Shown piece after piece: positions 35,114 through 43,471 of a stretch of 64,000 bases of DNA. The DNA is from Alcaligenes sp. SDU_A2 (lineage in GTDB: Bacteria > Pseudomonadota > Gammaproteobacteria > Burkholderiales > Burkholderiaceae_B): contig NZ_CP151273.1 of NCBI RefSeq assembly GCF_038237375.1, positions 2,418,001 to 2,482,000 on the forward strand, written 5' to 3'. The notes beneath the pieces were generated by a model, which was given only the letters and a program-made list of their open reading frames with translations, had not been told where the DNA came from and made no database searches. Every line of letters begins with the position of its first letter. Position 1 is the first letter of the stretch. A program made the translations under genes and the position numbers.

Positions 35114-36400
35114 ATGACTTTGCCCACCCAACTGGTTCTGCCTGTAACGGTTCCTAGCGTCAAGGATAGTCCCGCCGTCAAGGACACCCATGCCAGCTCG
35201 ACGTCCCAGCCCGCCGACAATACGTTTGCGACGCACCTACAAGCACGTCAGCAAGACATACAGACGTCGGCCCGCGCCAAACGCGATACCGAACCAGGCA
35301 AAACCACTATACAGACTCCTGCCGGCGACATACTCCCCGCAGACACAGAACACGATCTGGCCGCTTTGCTCGATACCGAGGAACCCCTCGCCCCGGAAAC
35401 AGACGAAACAGATCAGAACTTGCCCAACCTGGCTCTTTCTATCCTGTCTGAAGTTCGGGCGCTACGCCAAGGCAGCGCACAAAGCGATGCGGCACCGACA
35501 GACACGTTGTCCGGCACCCCAAAAGCCGATCCGCGCCAACCTAGTCACGATCTGGTCGCGACGCTAAAGAAAATGGCCGATGCACCGCTTGTTCAGGCAA
35601 ACACCGCTTCGCCGGGCAGCACGGATATTTCCTTGCCAAACAAAGCGGCCCCGGTCGATGTTCCCATTTTGCCCGGCATCGCCGATCCGGCCCCCCGTCC
35701 TGCACGGCCGGCCAGCGGCATCGGACAATGGGCGGGCGTACAAGCCCAAAATAATGGACAGCCTTTTGCCTTGCGGCCCGAGGCCCTTGCCGAGACCGCG
35801 CATGCCGTGACGCAAGAACCTCGTCTGACCGTGGAAACGCCCACAGCCACACTGGATACGGCAAGCTCGGTCCGTCTGCCCGTAATGCCAGCCAGCCAGC
35901 CGGCCATGGCCCCGCTGCCTGCCGCTGTTGCGCCGGTCCTACAAGCCAGCATTGCCACGCCCATACACTCCCCCGACTGGAGCGCCGCGCTTGGTCGACA
36001 GTTCATCTCTCTGGCTCAGCAGGCTCAGGGACAAATCCAAAGCGCCGATATTCGCCTGGACCCACCCGAACTGGGCCCTTTGCGCATTACTCTGCAAATC
36101 CAGGACGGCGTGGCCCATGCCATGATCACCTCGCCACACGCCCAGGTGCGCCACGCCATCGAGCAATCTTTGCAGCAGTTGCAACAGCAGTTTGCCGACA
36201 ACGGCCTGTCCCTGGGACAGGCCGACGTGGGCGACCAGCATGCCTCGCATCAGCACTTCCAGGAGCAACTGGCTGCCCAGCGTCAGAATAACGGACAACC
36301 CGGCTTTAGCCTGGATACCGGTGCGCAGACGGCCATGACCCCCGAAGCGGCCCAATCGCGGGTGCTGAATCCGGATGCGCTCGTGGACACCTTCGCCTGA
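35114..36400 (+). CDS. fliK: Flagellar hook-length control protein FliK
   Basis: About 428 residues from ATG 35114; a TTG at 35096 overlapping the fliJ stop is an alternative and neither has a clear ribosome site. The N-terminal two thirds are Thr/Ala/Pro/Asp-rich and probably form the extended ruler. The C-terminal domain is typical (WSAALGRQFISLAQQAQGQI, IRLDPPELGPLRITLQIQDG, RHAIEQSLQQLQQQFADNGL). It measures hook length and triggers the export switch of FlhB. Confidence 0.94.
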   Translation: MTLPTQLVLPVTVPSVKDSPAVKDTHASSTSQPADNTFATHLQARQQDIQTSARAKRDTEPGKTTIQTPAGDILPADTEHDLAALLDTEEPLAPETDETDQNLPNLALSILSEVRALRQGSAQSDAAPTDTLSGTPKADPRQPSHDLVATLKKMADAPLVQANTASPGSTDISLPNKAAPVDVPILPGIADPAPRPARPASGIGQWAGVQAQNNGQPFALRPEALAETAHAVTQEPRLTVETPTATLDTASSVRLPVMPASQPAMAPLPAAVAPVLQASIATPIHSPDWSAALGRQFISLAQQAQGQIQSADIRLDPPELGPLRITLQIQDGVAHAMITSPHAQVRHAIEQSLQQLQQQFADNGLSLGQADVGDQHASHQHFQEQLAAQRQNNGQPGFSLDTGAQTAMTPEAAQSRVLNPDALVDTFA

Positions 36401-36456
36401 TCGCCCTGCTGTTGTCAAAAAGCATGATCAAGCTTGAAAAGCAGCGTCTATTCAGT

Positions 36457-36509
36457 GGGCCTGTCCTGCTCTGCCTCGGGCACAATACCCGTGGGAAGCT
36501 GACAGGCCC
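36457..36509. repeat. Long-range inverted repeat upstream of fliL
   Basis: GGGCCTGTC (36457-36465) and GACAGGCCC (36501-36509) are perfect 9-bp complements 35 bp apart, with an inner CGGG-7-CCCG stem (36477-36480, 36488-36491). It fills the 161-bp gap between fliK and fliL. It may be an attenuator, an operator pair or a fliK 3' stabiliser. Confidence 0.5.
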
Positions 36510-36561
36510 GACGTACGCTTGCCCCCCTGTATTACGCTAGTTACCGACTGCTCACATTCTC

Positions 36562-37095
36562 ATGGCCCGAAAAGCACCCACCAAATTTGCTCGTCTGATC
36601 AAAACCGGTCTGCTGGTTCTGTTTATTGTCGCCGCCAGCGTGGGCGCTACCTTGTATTACTCCTGGCAGCAAGACAGCCCGCCCGACTGGCTGAAAAAAT
36701 GGACCGACAGCAGCAAACCCGCCGCTGCGGCCGACTCTTCCTCCCAGGAAACGGTGCCGCCGCCAGTCACCGTCCAGACAAAACCCATTTTTGCCCCGCT
36801 GGACCCCTTTACCGTTACCCTGAACGAAAACGGGCGTTCGCGCATTCTGTACGTAGGCATCACCTTGCGGGTGCAGGACGATGGCTCACGGGCCATGTTG
36901 CTGGAGTACATGCCCATGGTGCGCGACCGGGTCCTGAAGATTCTGGCCGAGCAGCAGCCGTCCCGCATCCAGACACCGGAAGGCCGCCAGGCCCTGGTCC
37001 AGCAGCTTACCGCCGGGCTTAAAGAGCCCTACACCCCTAATCCGGCCATCCCGCGCATCAACGATGTCCTGTTCACCGCCTTTGTCATCCAATAA
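36562..37095 (+). CDS. fliL: Flagellar basal body-associated protein FliL
   Basis: 177 residues: a short basic N-terminus, a single membrane segment (TGLLVLFIVAASVGATLYYS) and a periplasmic domain with LDPFTVTLNENGRSRILYVG and MLLEYMPMVRDRVLKILAEQ. FliL rings surround stators and stabilise them under load. The stop shares one base with the fliM start (TAATG). Confidence 0.95.
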   Translation: MARKAPTKFARLIKTGLLVLFIVAASVGATLYYSWQQDSPPDWLKKWTDSSKPAAAADSSSQETVPPPVTVQTKPIFAPLDPFTVTLNENGRSRILYVGITLRVQDDGSRAMLLEYMPMVRDRVLKILAEQQPSRIQTPEGRQALVQQLTAGLKEPYTPNPAIPRINDVLFTAFVIQ

Positions 37096-38102
37096 TGTCG
37101 TATCAGAGCTTCCTATCCCAAGACGAAGTCGATGCACTGCTGGCCGGTGTCACCGGCGAAGGCGCTGACGCCAAACCCCAGGACGAAAACACCTCGGGAG
37201 TACGCGCTTACGACCTGACTTCGCCCGACCGCGTGGTGCGCCATCGCATGCAGACGCTGGAGCTGATCAACGAGCGCTTCGCCCGTCGCCTGCGTTCGAC
37301 CATGCTCAGCTTCATGCGTCGCAATGCCGACATCACCGTAGGCTCCATCCGCATCCAGAAATACTCGGATTTCGAGCGCAACCTGCCGGTGCCCAGCAAC
37401 CTGAACATGATCTCGCTCAAGCCCTTGCGCGGCGTGTCCCTGTTCACTTTCGATCCGAATCTGGTCTTTCTGATCATCGACAGCCTGTTCGGCGGCCACG
37501 GCCGCTATAACACCCGTGTCGAAGGGCGCGACTTCACCACCACCGAACAGCGCATCATTCAGCGCCTGCTGACCCTGACACTGGAGAGCTATTGCGGCGC
37601 CTGGGAATCCATCTACCCGCTGGAAGCGGAATACATGCGCTCGGAGATGCACACCAAGTTCGCCAGCATCAGCAGCGGCAACGACATTGTGGTGGTCACC
37701 TCGTTCAACATCGAGTTCGGCGCACAAGGCGGCAACCTGAACATCTGCTTGCCCTACTCCATGATCGAGCCGGTGCGCGACATTCTGACCCGGCCACTGC
37801 AGGATACCGGTTCAAACGCCATCGATCAGCGCTGGACGCAACAGCTCTCGCGCCAGGTGCGCAGCGCCCAGGTCGAACTGATCGCCGATTTCGTGAACAT
37901 AGACATGACCATCGCCGGGCTCACCCAGCTCAAGGTCAACGATGTGCTGCCCATCGACATCCCCGACCTCATTCAGGCCCACGTGGACGGCGTGCCCGTA
38001 CTGGAATGCCGCTACGGCACATCCAACGGCCGCTACGCCCTGCGCGTGCAAAACATACTGGCTACCAACGACACCGACTTGACTAAAGGTACGTCCCTAT
38101 GA
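37095..38102 (+). CDS. fliM: Flagellar motor switch protein FliM
   Basis: 335 residues. The N-terminal CheY-binding segment is recognisable (FLSQDEVDALLAGVTGEG). The middle domain shows SPDRVVRHRMQTLELINERF and FDPNLVFLIIDSLFGGHGRY, and the C-terminal FliN-like domain closes the protein (MTIAGLTQLKVNDVLPIDIP). It builds the C ring and reverses rotation on CheY-P binding. Overlaps fliN by 4 bp. Confidence 0.98.
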   Translation: MSYQSFLSQDEVDALLAGVTGEGADAKPQDENTSGVRAYDLTSPDRVVRHRMQTLELINERFARRLRSTMLSFMRRNADITVGSIRIQKYSDFERNLPVPSNLNMISLKPLRGVSLFTFDPNLVFLIIDSLFGGHGRYNTRVEGRDFTTTEQRIIQRLLTLTLESYCGAWESIYPLEAEYMRSEMHTKFASISSGNDIVVVTSFNIEFGAQGGNLNICLPYSMIEPVRDILTRPLQDTGSNAIDQRWTQQLSRQVRSAQVELIADFVNIDMTIAGLTQLKVNDVLPIDIPDLIQAHVDGVPVLECRYGTSNGRYALRVQNILATNDTDLTKGTSL

Positions 38103-38611
38103 CCGACCCTCTCAACCCCAACGACCGGTCTGCGCCCGAGGACGACTGGGCCGCCGCCATGGCCGAACAACAGGCCGGCCAGGCCAATCAGGCTCAAGGC
38201 CTGGGCCAGCCTCTGGATGACGACTGGGCCTCCGCCCTGGCCGAGCAGACTGCTGCAAGCACTCCAACCGCCGACCCGACCGCCAGCGCGGCAGCAGCCA
38301 GCGCGCTGTTCCAGCCCATCCATCAAAGCCACGAAGGCGGCGGCAGCGACATCGACATGATCATGGACATCCCTGTCCAGCTATCCGTCGAGCTAGGCCG
38401 CACTCGCCTGACCATCAAGAATATTCTGCAACTGGGCCAGGGCTCGGTCGTGGAGCTGGACGGGTTGGCGGGCGAACCGCTGGACATCTACGTCAATGGC
38501 TATCTGATCGCCCAGGGCGAAGTCGTTGTAGTGGACGAAAAATACGGCATCCGCGTCACCGACATCATCACGCCTTCAGACCGCATCCAGCGCCTGAACG
38601 GACGCCGCTAG
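38099..38611 (+). CDS. fliN: Flagellar motor switch protein FliN
   Basis: 170 residues. An N-terminal extension of about 85 residues repeats a [10 protein letters not shown] / [10 protein letters not shown] motif. The SpoA-type domain follows ([60 protein letters not shown]). With FliM it forms the lower C ring and docks FliH. Confidence 0.97.
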   Translation: MTDPLNPNDRSAPEDDWAAAMAEQQAGQANQAQGLGQPLDDDWASALAEQTAASTPTADPTASAAAASALFQPIHQSHEGGGSDIDMIMDIPVQLSVELGRTRLTIKNILQLGQGSVVELDGLAGEPLDIYVNGYLIAQGEVVVVDEKYGIRVTDIITPSDRIQRLNGRR

Positions 38612-38622
38612 GACAAGCCGCT

Positions 38623-38928
38623 ATGGACCAGGGCCAGCTCGTCAGAATTATGCTCAGCCTGCTGCTGGTGGTGGGCCTGATTCTGGCGGCAGCCTGGGTG
38701 GCGCGACGCGGCGGCATGCTGCGCCAGGGGGGCAACAAACGCCGCATCCATATTCTGGACAGCCAGCGGCTGGGGACGCGGGCCAGTCTGGCACTGGTCC
38801 GGGTCGACGACCGCGAAATCCTCATCGGTATCACACCCCAGCACATCAGCCTGTTGCACAGCGACGCAACCCCAGCCGCTGGCAAGGACTTCGACACCCA
38901 TCTGGATCAGGCTCGCTCGTCCAGCTGA
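38623..38928 (+). CDS. fliO: Flagellar biosynthesis protein FliO
   Basis: 101 residues with one N-terminal membrane segment ([20 protein letters not shown]) and a small cytoplasmic domain ([38 protein letters not shown]). FliO assists assembly of the FliP5R1 export gate. Assigned by this pattern and its position before fliP. Confidence 0.93.
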   Translation: MDQGQLVRIMLSLLLVVGLILAAAWVARRGGMLRQGGNKRRIHILDSQRLGTRASLALVRVDDREILIGITPQHISLLHSDATPAAGKDFDTHLDQARSSS

Positions 38929-38936
38929 TACATCAA

Positions 38937-39704
38937 ATGGCCTCTTTCTTTTTCCCGCTGCACCACCGCCTGCCGGCTCTGGCAACCGTGTTGCTTCTGC
39001 TGCTGGCCCCCGTGGACGGCTGGGCACAAGCGGTTCCCGCCCTGACCTCCACGCCCGGCCCGAACGGCGCGCAGACCTGGTCGCTCAGCATCCAGACTCT
39101 GGCCATGCTGACCATGATGTCGTTCCTGCCGGCCGTGCTGCTGATGATGACCGGTTTTACCCGGATCATCATCGTGCTGGGTCTGTTGCGCAATGCCATG
39201 GGCACCGGCACCGCGCCACCGAATATGGTCCTGGTGGGCCTGGCTCTGTTCCTGACCTTCTTCACTATGTCGCCGGTCTTTGACGAGATCTACGAACAGG
39301 CCTACAAACCCCTATCCGAAAACAGCATCAGCTTTGAACAGGCTCTGGAAAAAGGCGCACAGCCGCTCAAGACCTTTATGCTGCATCAGACCCGCGAAGC
39401 CGACCTGAAGCTGTTCGGCGACATGGCCGACGTGGGCGAGCTGCAAAGCCCGCAAGATGTTCCCTTGCGTGTCCTGGTGCCTGCGTTTGTCACCAGTGAA
39501 CTGAAAACCGCTTTTCAAATCGGTTTCACCATTTTCATTCCCTTTCTGATCATCGATCTGGTCATTGCCAGCGTGCTGATGTCCCTGGGGATGATGATGG
39601 TGCCGCCGGTGACCATATCTCTGCCCTTCAAGCTCATGCTCTTCGTGCTGGCCGATGGCTGGCATCTGCTGCTGGGTTCGCTGGCCCGCAGCTTTTACCA
39701 GTAA
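38937..39704 (+). CDS. fliP: Flagellar export gate protein FliP
   Basis: 255 residues with a cleavable signal peptide ([20 protein letters not shown]), as is usual for FliP. Conserved membrane motifs include [32 protein letters not shown] and [20 protein letters not shown], then MGMMMVPP-type loop ([20 protein letters not shown]). Five copies with FliR and FliQ form the export channel. Confidence 0.98.
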   Translation: MASFFFPLHHRLPALATVLLLLLAPVDGWAQAVPALTSTPGPNGAQTWSLSIQTLAMLTMMSFLPAVLLMMTGFTRIIIVLGLLRNAMGTGTAPPNMVLVGLALFLTFFTMSPVFDEIYEQAYKPLSENSISFEQALEKGAQPLKTFMLHQTREADLKLFGDMADVGELQSPQDVPLRVLVPAFVTSELKTAFQIGFTIFIPFLIIDLVIASVLMSLGMMMVPPVTISLPFKLMLFVLADGWHLLLGSLARSFYQ

Positions 39705-39713
39705 AGGACAGCC

Positions 39714-39983
39714 ATGACCCCTGAAGCCGTCATGTCCATGACGTATACCGCGCTCAAGCTGGCCCTGACCATGGCCGGCCCCATGCTGATCGTGGTTCTG
39801 ATCGTGGGTCTGGGCATCAGCATTTTCCAGGCTGCCACCCAGATCAACGAGATGACCCTGTCCTTCATCCCCAAACTGCTGGCGATGGGCATTACCGTGG
39901 TGCTGCTGGGCCCCTGGCTGATCAACACCATGGTCGACTACATGCAGAACCTGTTGCGCGGCATTCCCGGCCTGGTCAACTGA
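39714..39983 (+). CDS. fliQ: Flagellar export gate protein FliQ
   Basis: 89 residues with two membrane hairpin segments (KLALTMAGPMLIVVLIVGLG and FIPKLLAMGITVVLLGPWLI) and the conserved FQAATQINEMTLSFIPK loop. AAAGGA lies before the ATG. Confidence 0.97.
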   Translation: MTPEAVMSMTYTALKLALTMAGPMLIVVLIVGLGISIFQAATQINEMTLSFIPKLLAMGITVVLLGPWLINTMVDYMQNLLRGIPGLVN

Positions 39984-39999
39984 ACAAGGCGACAGCAAG

Positions 40000-40785
40000 G
40001 TGCTTCAGGTCACTGCGGAACAGCTTTACGCCTGGCTGAATGCCTTTCTGTGGCCCTTCATCCGCATCCTGGCCACCCTGGCAGCCTTGCCCTTTTACAG
40101 CGAGTCAGCCATCCCCAAGCGCGCCAAAGTGGGGCTGGCCGTCTTGCTGACCCTGATTGTGACGCCTACTCTGCCCCCGCTGCCTAACCTGCCGACGGCT
40201 TCGTGGACCGCATTGTTGATTGCTGCCCAGCAAGTGCTGATCGGTCTGGCCCTTGGGTTGACCATGCGCATTGTTTTTGCGGCCGTGCAAACGGCCGGCG
40301 AATTTATAGGCCTGCAGATGGGTCTGTCTTTTGCTTCTTTCTTTGACCCGGCCACCGGCTCGAACACCGCTGTGCTCTCGCGCCTGCTCAATGTGGTGGC
40401 AGTACTGCTCTTTCTGGCCCTGAACGGACACCTGCTGGTGCTGGGCGTGCTGGCACGCACCTTTCAGGTACTGCCTATCGGCCAGGGACTGGCTGATAAT
40501 GGTTGGGGTGCCTTGCTCGACTGGAGCGGCGAACTGCTGATGTCGGGCATGCTGCTGGCGCTGCCGCTGATTATCGTGCTGCTGGCCATTAATCTGGCCT
40601 TCGGCATCCTGAACCGCACCGCCCAGCAATTGACCATCTTCGCGGTGGGCTTTCCGATTACCCTGACCATAGGCTTGATTCTGCTGACCGTGGTGATCCC
40701 GCAGACCACCCCGTTCCTGACCCAACTGTTCAATGCCGGCTACGAGGCCATGATGCGCGTCGCCTACGGCTTGGCAAGCCCTTAA
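40000..40785 (+). CDS. fliR: Flagellar export gate protein FliR
   Basis: 261 residues from GTG 40000 (MLQVTAEQLYAWLNAFLWPF). Six or so membrane segments; conserved GEFIGLQMGLSFASFFDPAT and GFPITLTIGLILLTVVIPQT are seen. The single FliR completes the FliP5Q4R1 gate and contacts FlhB. Last gene of the cluster; it ends 13 bp from a convergent exonuclease gene. Confidence 0.97.
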   Translation: MLQVTAEQLYAWLNAFLWPFIRILATLAALPFYSESAIPKRAKVGLAVLLTLIVTPTLPPLPNLPTASWTALLIAAQQVLIGLALGLTMRIVFAAVQTAGEFIGLQMGLSFASFFDPATGSNTAVLSRLLNVVAVLLFLALNGHLLVLGVLARTFQVLPIGQGLADNGWGALLDWSGELLMSGMLLALPLIIVLLAINLAFGILNRTAQQLTIFAVGFPITLTIGLILLTVVIPQTTPFLTQLFNAGYEAMMRVAYGLASP

Positions 40786-40798
40786 GACACGGGTGCGA

Positions 40799-41485
40799 CT
40801 AAAACACAGCGGCCTGCCGTTGACGGTTCCGACGTATGGCCTGACGCGCCTGTCCGATAGCATGCAGGCCTTGCTGCTGCGCACGGCTGATCAGCACTTG
40901 CAGCAGTTGGGCGCTGGCCAAGGCATCGCCCAAGGCATCGTGACGATCGATGGCCGGCAGACCGCAATACGCCAGGCAATCGTCCAGACCACGCCGCCGA
41001 CCTTGCCAATTTGGCAAGACACACTCGGCCAGATCGGCTAGATCCAGACACGCAGGCCGCGGCTGACTCAAACCGGCTGCCCGCCATGCAGGAGTCAAAA
41101 AAGCCAGGTCAAAATCCGCATCCCAGGCCATCCACAGCGAATTCTGCGCATAAACAGCAAAATCCTGCACGACCTGTTGCAATTCCTGGCCTGCCGCCTG
41201 ACGACTAGGACTAATTTCGTGAATCAACAGACTATCGTTGCTGCCCTTGCCTTGCTGGCGCACCAGGCCGGACCATAGATTACCCAAGGCAATGGTACCA
41301 CGCTCCACACGCACAGCGCCGATCTGGACAATATGGTGGCAACGGGCGTCAAGCCCACTGGTTTCCAGATCAAGCACAGTAAATGCCGCCTGCTGCCACA
41401 TCCAGGTATCGATCTGGGTCCAATCGGGCTGTGTGCCTCGAACCGCCGAGTCCCGCCGCCACGGCCACCAAGCCCGAACGCTCAC
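40799..41485 (-). CDS. DnaQ-like 3'-5' exonuclease domain protein
   Basis: 228 residues from GTG 41485, overlapping the preceding stop as GTGA. The DEDDh exonuclease motifs are Exo I TVLDLETSGLD, Exo II MAWDADFDLAFL and Exo III RHDALGDALAS with the catalytic His. The family includes the polymerase III epsilon subunit, but this size and lack of polymerase-binding tail point to a free nuclease. It is encoded as a pair with the cNMP/CBS/DUF294 gene, a common pairing in proteobacteria with unknown joint function. Confidence 0.9.
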   Translation of the reverse strand: MSVRAWWPWRRDSAVRGTQPDWTQIDTWMWQQAAFTVLDLETSGLDARCHHIVQIGAVRVERGTIALGNLWSGLVRQQGKGSNDSLLIHEISPSRQAAGQELQQVVQDFAVYAQNSLWMAWDADFDLAFLTPAWRAAGLSQPRPACLDLADLAECVLPNWQGRRRGLDDCLAYCGLPAIDRHDALGDALASAQLLQVLISRAQQQGLHAIGQARQAIRRNRQRQAAVF

Positions 41486-43392
41486 AGCCGGTACCGCAAA
41501 GCCAATATACGCTGGGCGCGGCGCACCTGCGCCAGGGCTTCGCGCAATACCCGCGAGTCCAATGCCCCCAGGCTATCCAACCGGATCAGATTGTCTGCCT
41601 CGCCCTGTTGTTGCAATTGCCGCTGATGATGCTGCAGGCGCAGCAGTTGCAGATATCGGTAAGCCTCGTGCAGACCCTCGGACTCCTCGCGTGAAAACAC
41701 CCCGCGTTGAGTCAAAAAAGCCAGGCGATCCAGCGACGCGGCTTGATCGCAGCCATAGGCCAAGGCCAATACCCGCAGCACATCCACCAGCGGGGCCAGC
41801 GCATGCTTTTTAATATCCAGCATGTCCTCGCCCTGCCCCACCAGCGCCTCAAGCCTGCTGCGCGGCTTGCCGCTGGGAATACGAGACTGGCAGGCGCTGT
41901 GGGCCAGCATGCGCTGAAACGCCGGATTATCATTGACCATGCCCAGCACGCGCCGCTGCAGACGCTGCAGCACCGCGTCCGACCCCCAAATGGAGCGACA
42001 ATCGAAATAGATAGTGGATTCCAGCAACTGCTCGGGCGCAGGACGCTCAATCATGACCTGAAAACGTTGCAGCCACTCTTGCTCGGACAGGCACAACTCG
42101 GGATTGCTGGCCATAATATTGCCGCTGCACCAGCGCATGCCGCAACGGTCCAGCGCCTCGTTGACCCGGCGCGCAAACGGCAACAGACGTTCACGGCAGG
42201 CTTGAGCCTGCGCAGCGGAATCGGCAACAAATAATATGCCATTGTCCTGATCGGTAAAACGGGTTTGCTCTCCCCGCGCCTGACTACCGAACGCCAGCCA
42301 GCAAAAATCAATATCCGCCAAGGACTGACTCGGCAGACACAGCTCGATGACCCGCCGCACGGTGTGGTCGTTCAGACGGGTCACCACTGCCGTCAACTGC
42401 TCGGGCCGCGCGCCATGCGCCAGCATGGCGTCGACCAAGCGGCCCGTATCGGCTTGCAGTTCCACCAAAGCGGCAATATCGTGGGCGCAGCGCAAGGCCC
42501 GCGACAAATGCACCAGATCGACACGCTGCAAAGAAAACACATCCCGCTCGGAGACCATGCCAACCACTTTATGGTCCTGTACCAGACACACATGGCCGAT
42601 ATGGTGCTCTACCATCAACAAAGCAGCGTCGAACGCCGAGGCATCCGGTGCCAACCAGATCGGATTAGCCGTCATGACCTGAGACATGGCCTGCCTTGGG
42701 TCGTAATGCCCCCCCGCAATCAAGCGCCGCAAATCGCGCAAGGTAAAAATACCCAGGGGGTGGTCGTCGCCGTTGACCACGACAATGCTGCTGAACTGGC
42801 GCTCGTGCATGCGCCGAACCGCCTGTTCGACCGGACAGTCGGGCAGGCAACTGAGTACGCCCCGCTGCGCCAAGGCCTGCAAGCCCATATCCAAGGTATA
42901 GCTGGCACCTAGTTCCGCACTGGCATGGGCCTGTGCGGATCGCCACACGCTGGCCAGCAGACTGCTGGCACCACGCAAGCAATATTCCCGAAAGGGTTCG
43001 CTGACACTTAGCAAATGCGCCACCGCCTGACCGTCCACGCCAAGCGCAAAACAGTCGTCCAGAACGCGGTAATCACTGCCCAAGGTCTGCCCGCCGATCA
43101 GCTCACGCACTGCCAGCACGTCGCCGGCCACATGGTCCACATCCTCGCCCTGCTCCACATTGACGACCTGGCCCTGGCGCAAAATATATAGCGTATCCAC
43201 CTGTTGCCCAGCAGACAGCAAGATCTGTCCGGACGCAAAAAAGCGCAGCTCACTGTGCTCGATCAGATAGTCACAGTGCTGCGCCTGCATTTGGTTAAAT
43301 GGCGGATACGCCATCAGCCAGGCCAGGATGCCGGGAGCCTTCTGGCGCACGGCAGTCTTGGCAACGGATTCACCGGGAATAGAGAACGACAT
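41482..43392 (-). CDS. cNMP-binding / CBS / DUF294 nucleotidyltransferase-like protein
   Basis: 636 residues with four parts: a cyclic-nucleotide-binding-like fold (about 30-150; LRFFASGQILLSAGQQVDTL), two CBS motifs (about 165-300; LPDCPVEQAVRRMHERQFSS, GVVSERDV-type MVSERDVFSL), a DUF294 nucleotidyltransferase core with GSQARGEQTRFTDQDNGILF (about 365-390), and a C-terminal substrate-binding-like helical domain. The GS...TDxD pattern keeps the metal-binding aspartates. It probably senses a nucleotide and modifies a protein or RNA; the target is unknown. Confidence 0.9.
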   Translation of the reverse strand: MSFSIPGESVAKTAVRQKAPGILAWLMAYPPFNQMQAQHCDYLIEHSELRFFASGQILLSAGQQVDTLYILRQGQVVNVEQGEDVDHVAGDVLAVRELIGGQTLGSDYRVLDDCFALGVDGQAVAHLLSVSEPFREYCLRGASSLLASVWRSAQAHASAELGASYTLDMGLQALAQRGVLSCLPDCPVEQAVRRMHERQFSSIVVVNGDDHPLGIFTLRDLRRLIAGGHYDPRQAMSQVMTANPIWLAPDASAFDAALLMVEHHIGHVCLVQDHKVVGMVSERDVFSLQRVDLVHLSRALRCAHDIAALVELQADTGRLVDAMLAHGARPEQLTAVVTRLNDHTVRRVIELCLPSQSLADIDFCWLAFGSQARGEQTRFTDQDNGILFVADSAAQAQACRERLLPFARRVNEALDRCGMRWCSGNIMASNPELCLSEQEWLQRFQVMIERPAPEQLLESTIYFDCRSIWGSDAVLQRLQRRVLGMVNDNPAFQRMLAHSACQSRIPSGKPRSRLEALVGQGEDMLDIKKHALAPLVDVLRVLALAYGCDQAASLDRLAFLTQRGVFSREESEGLHEAYRYLQLLRLQHHQRQLQQQGEADNLIRLDSLGALDSRVLREALAQVRRAQRILALRYRL

Positions 43393-43471
43393 GGGATGCT
43401 CTGCCGACAGTGGAAACTATTTTATTGTGCCATGCAGCATCACCCATGCCGAGTCTATTTACTAAGGGATT

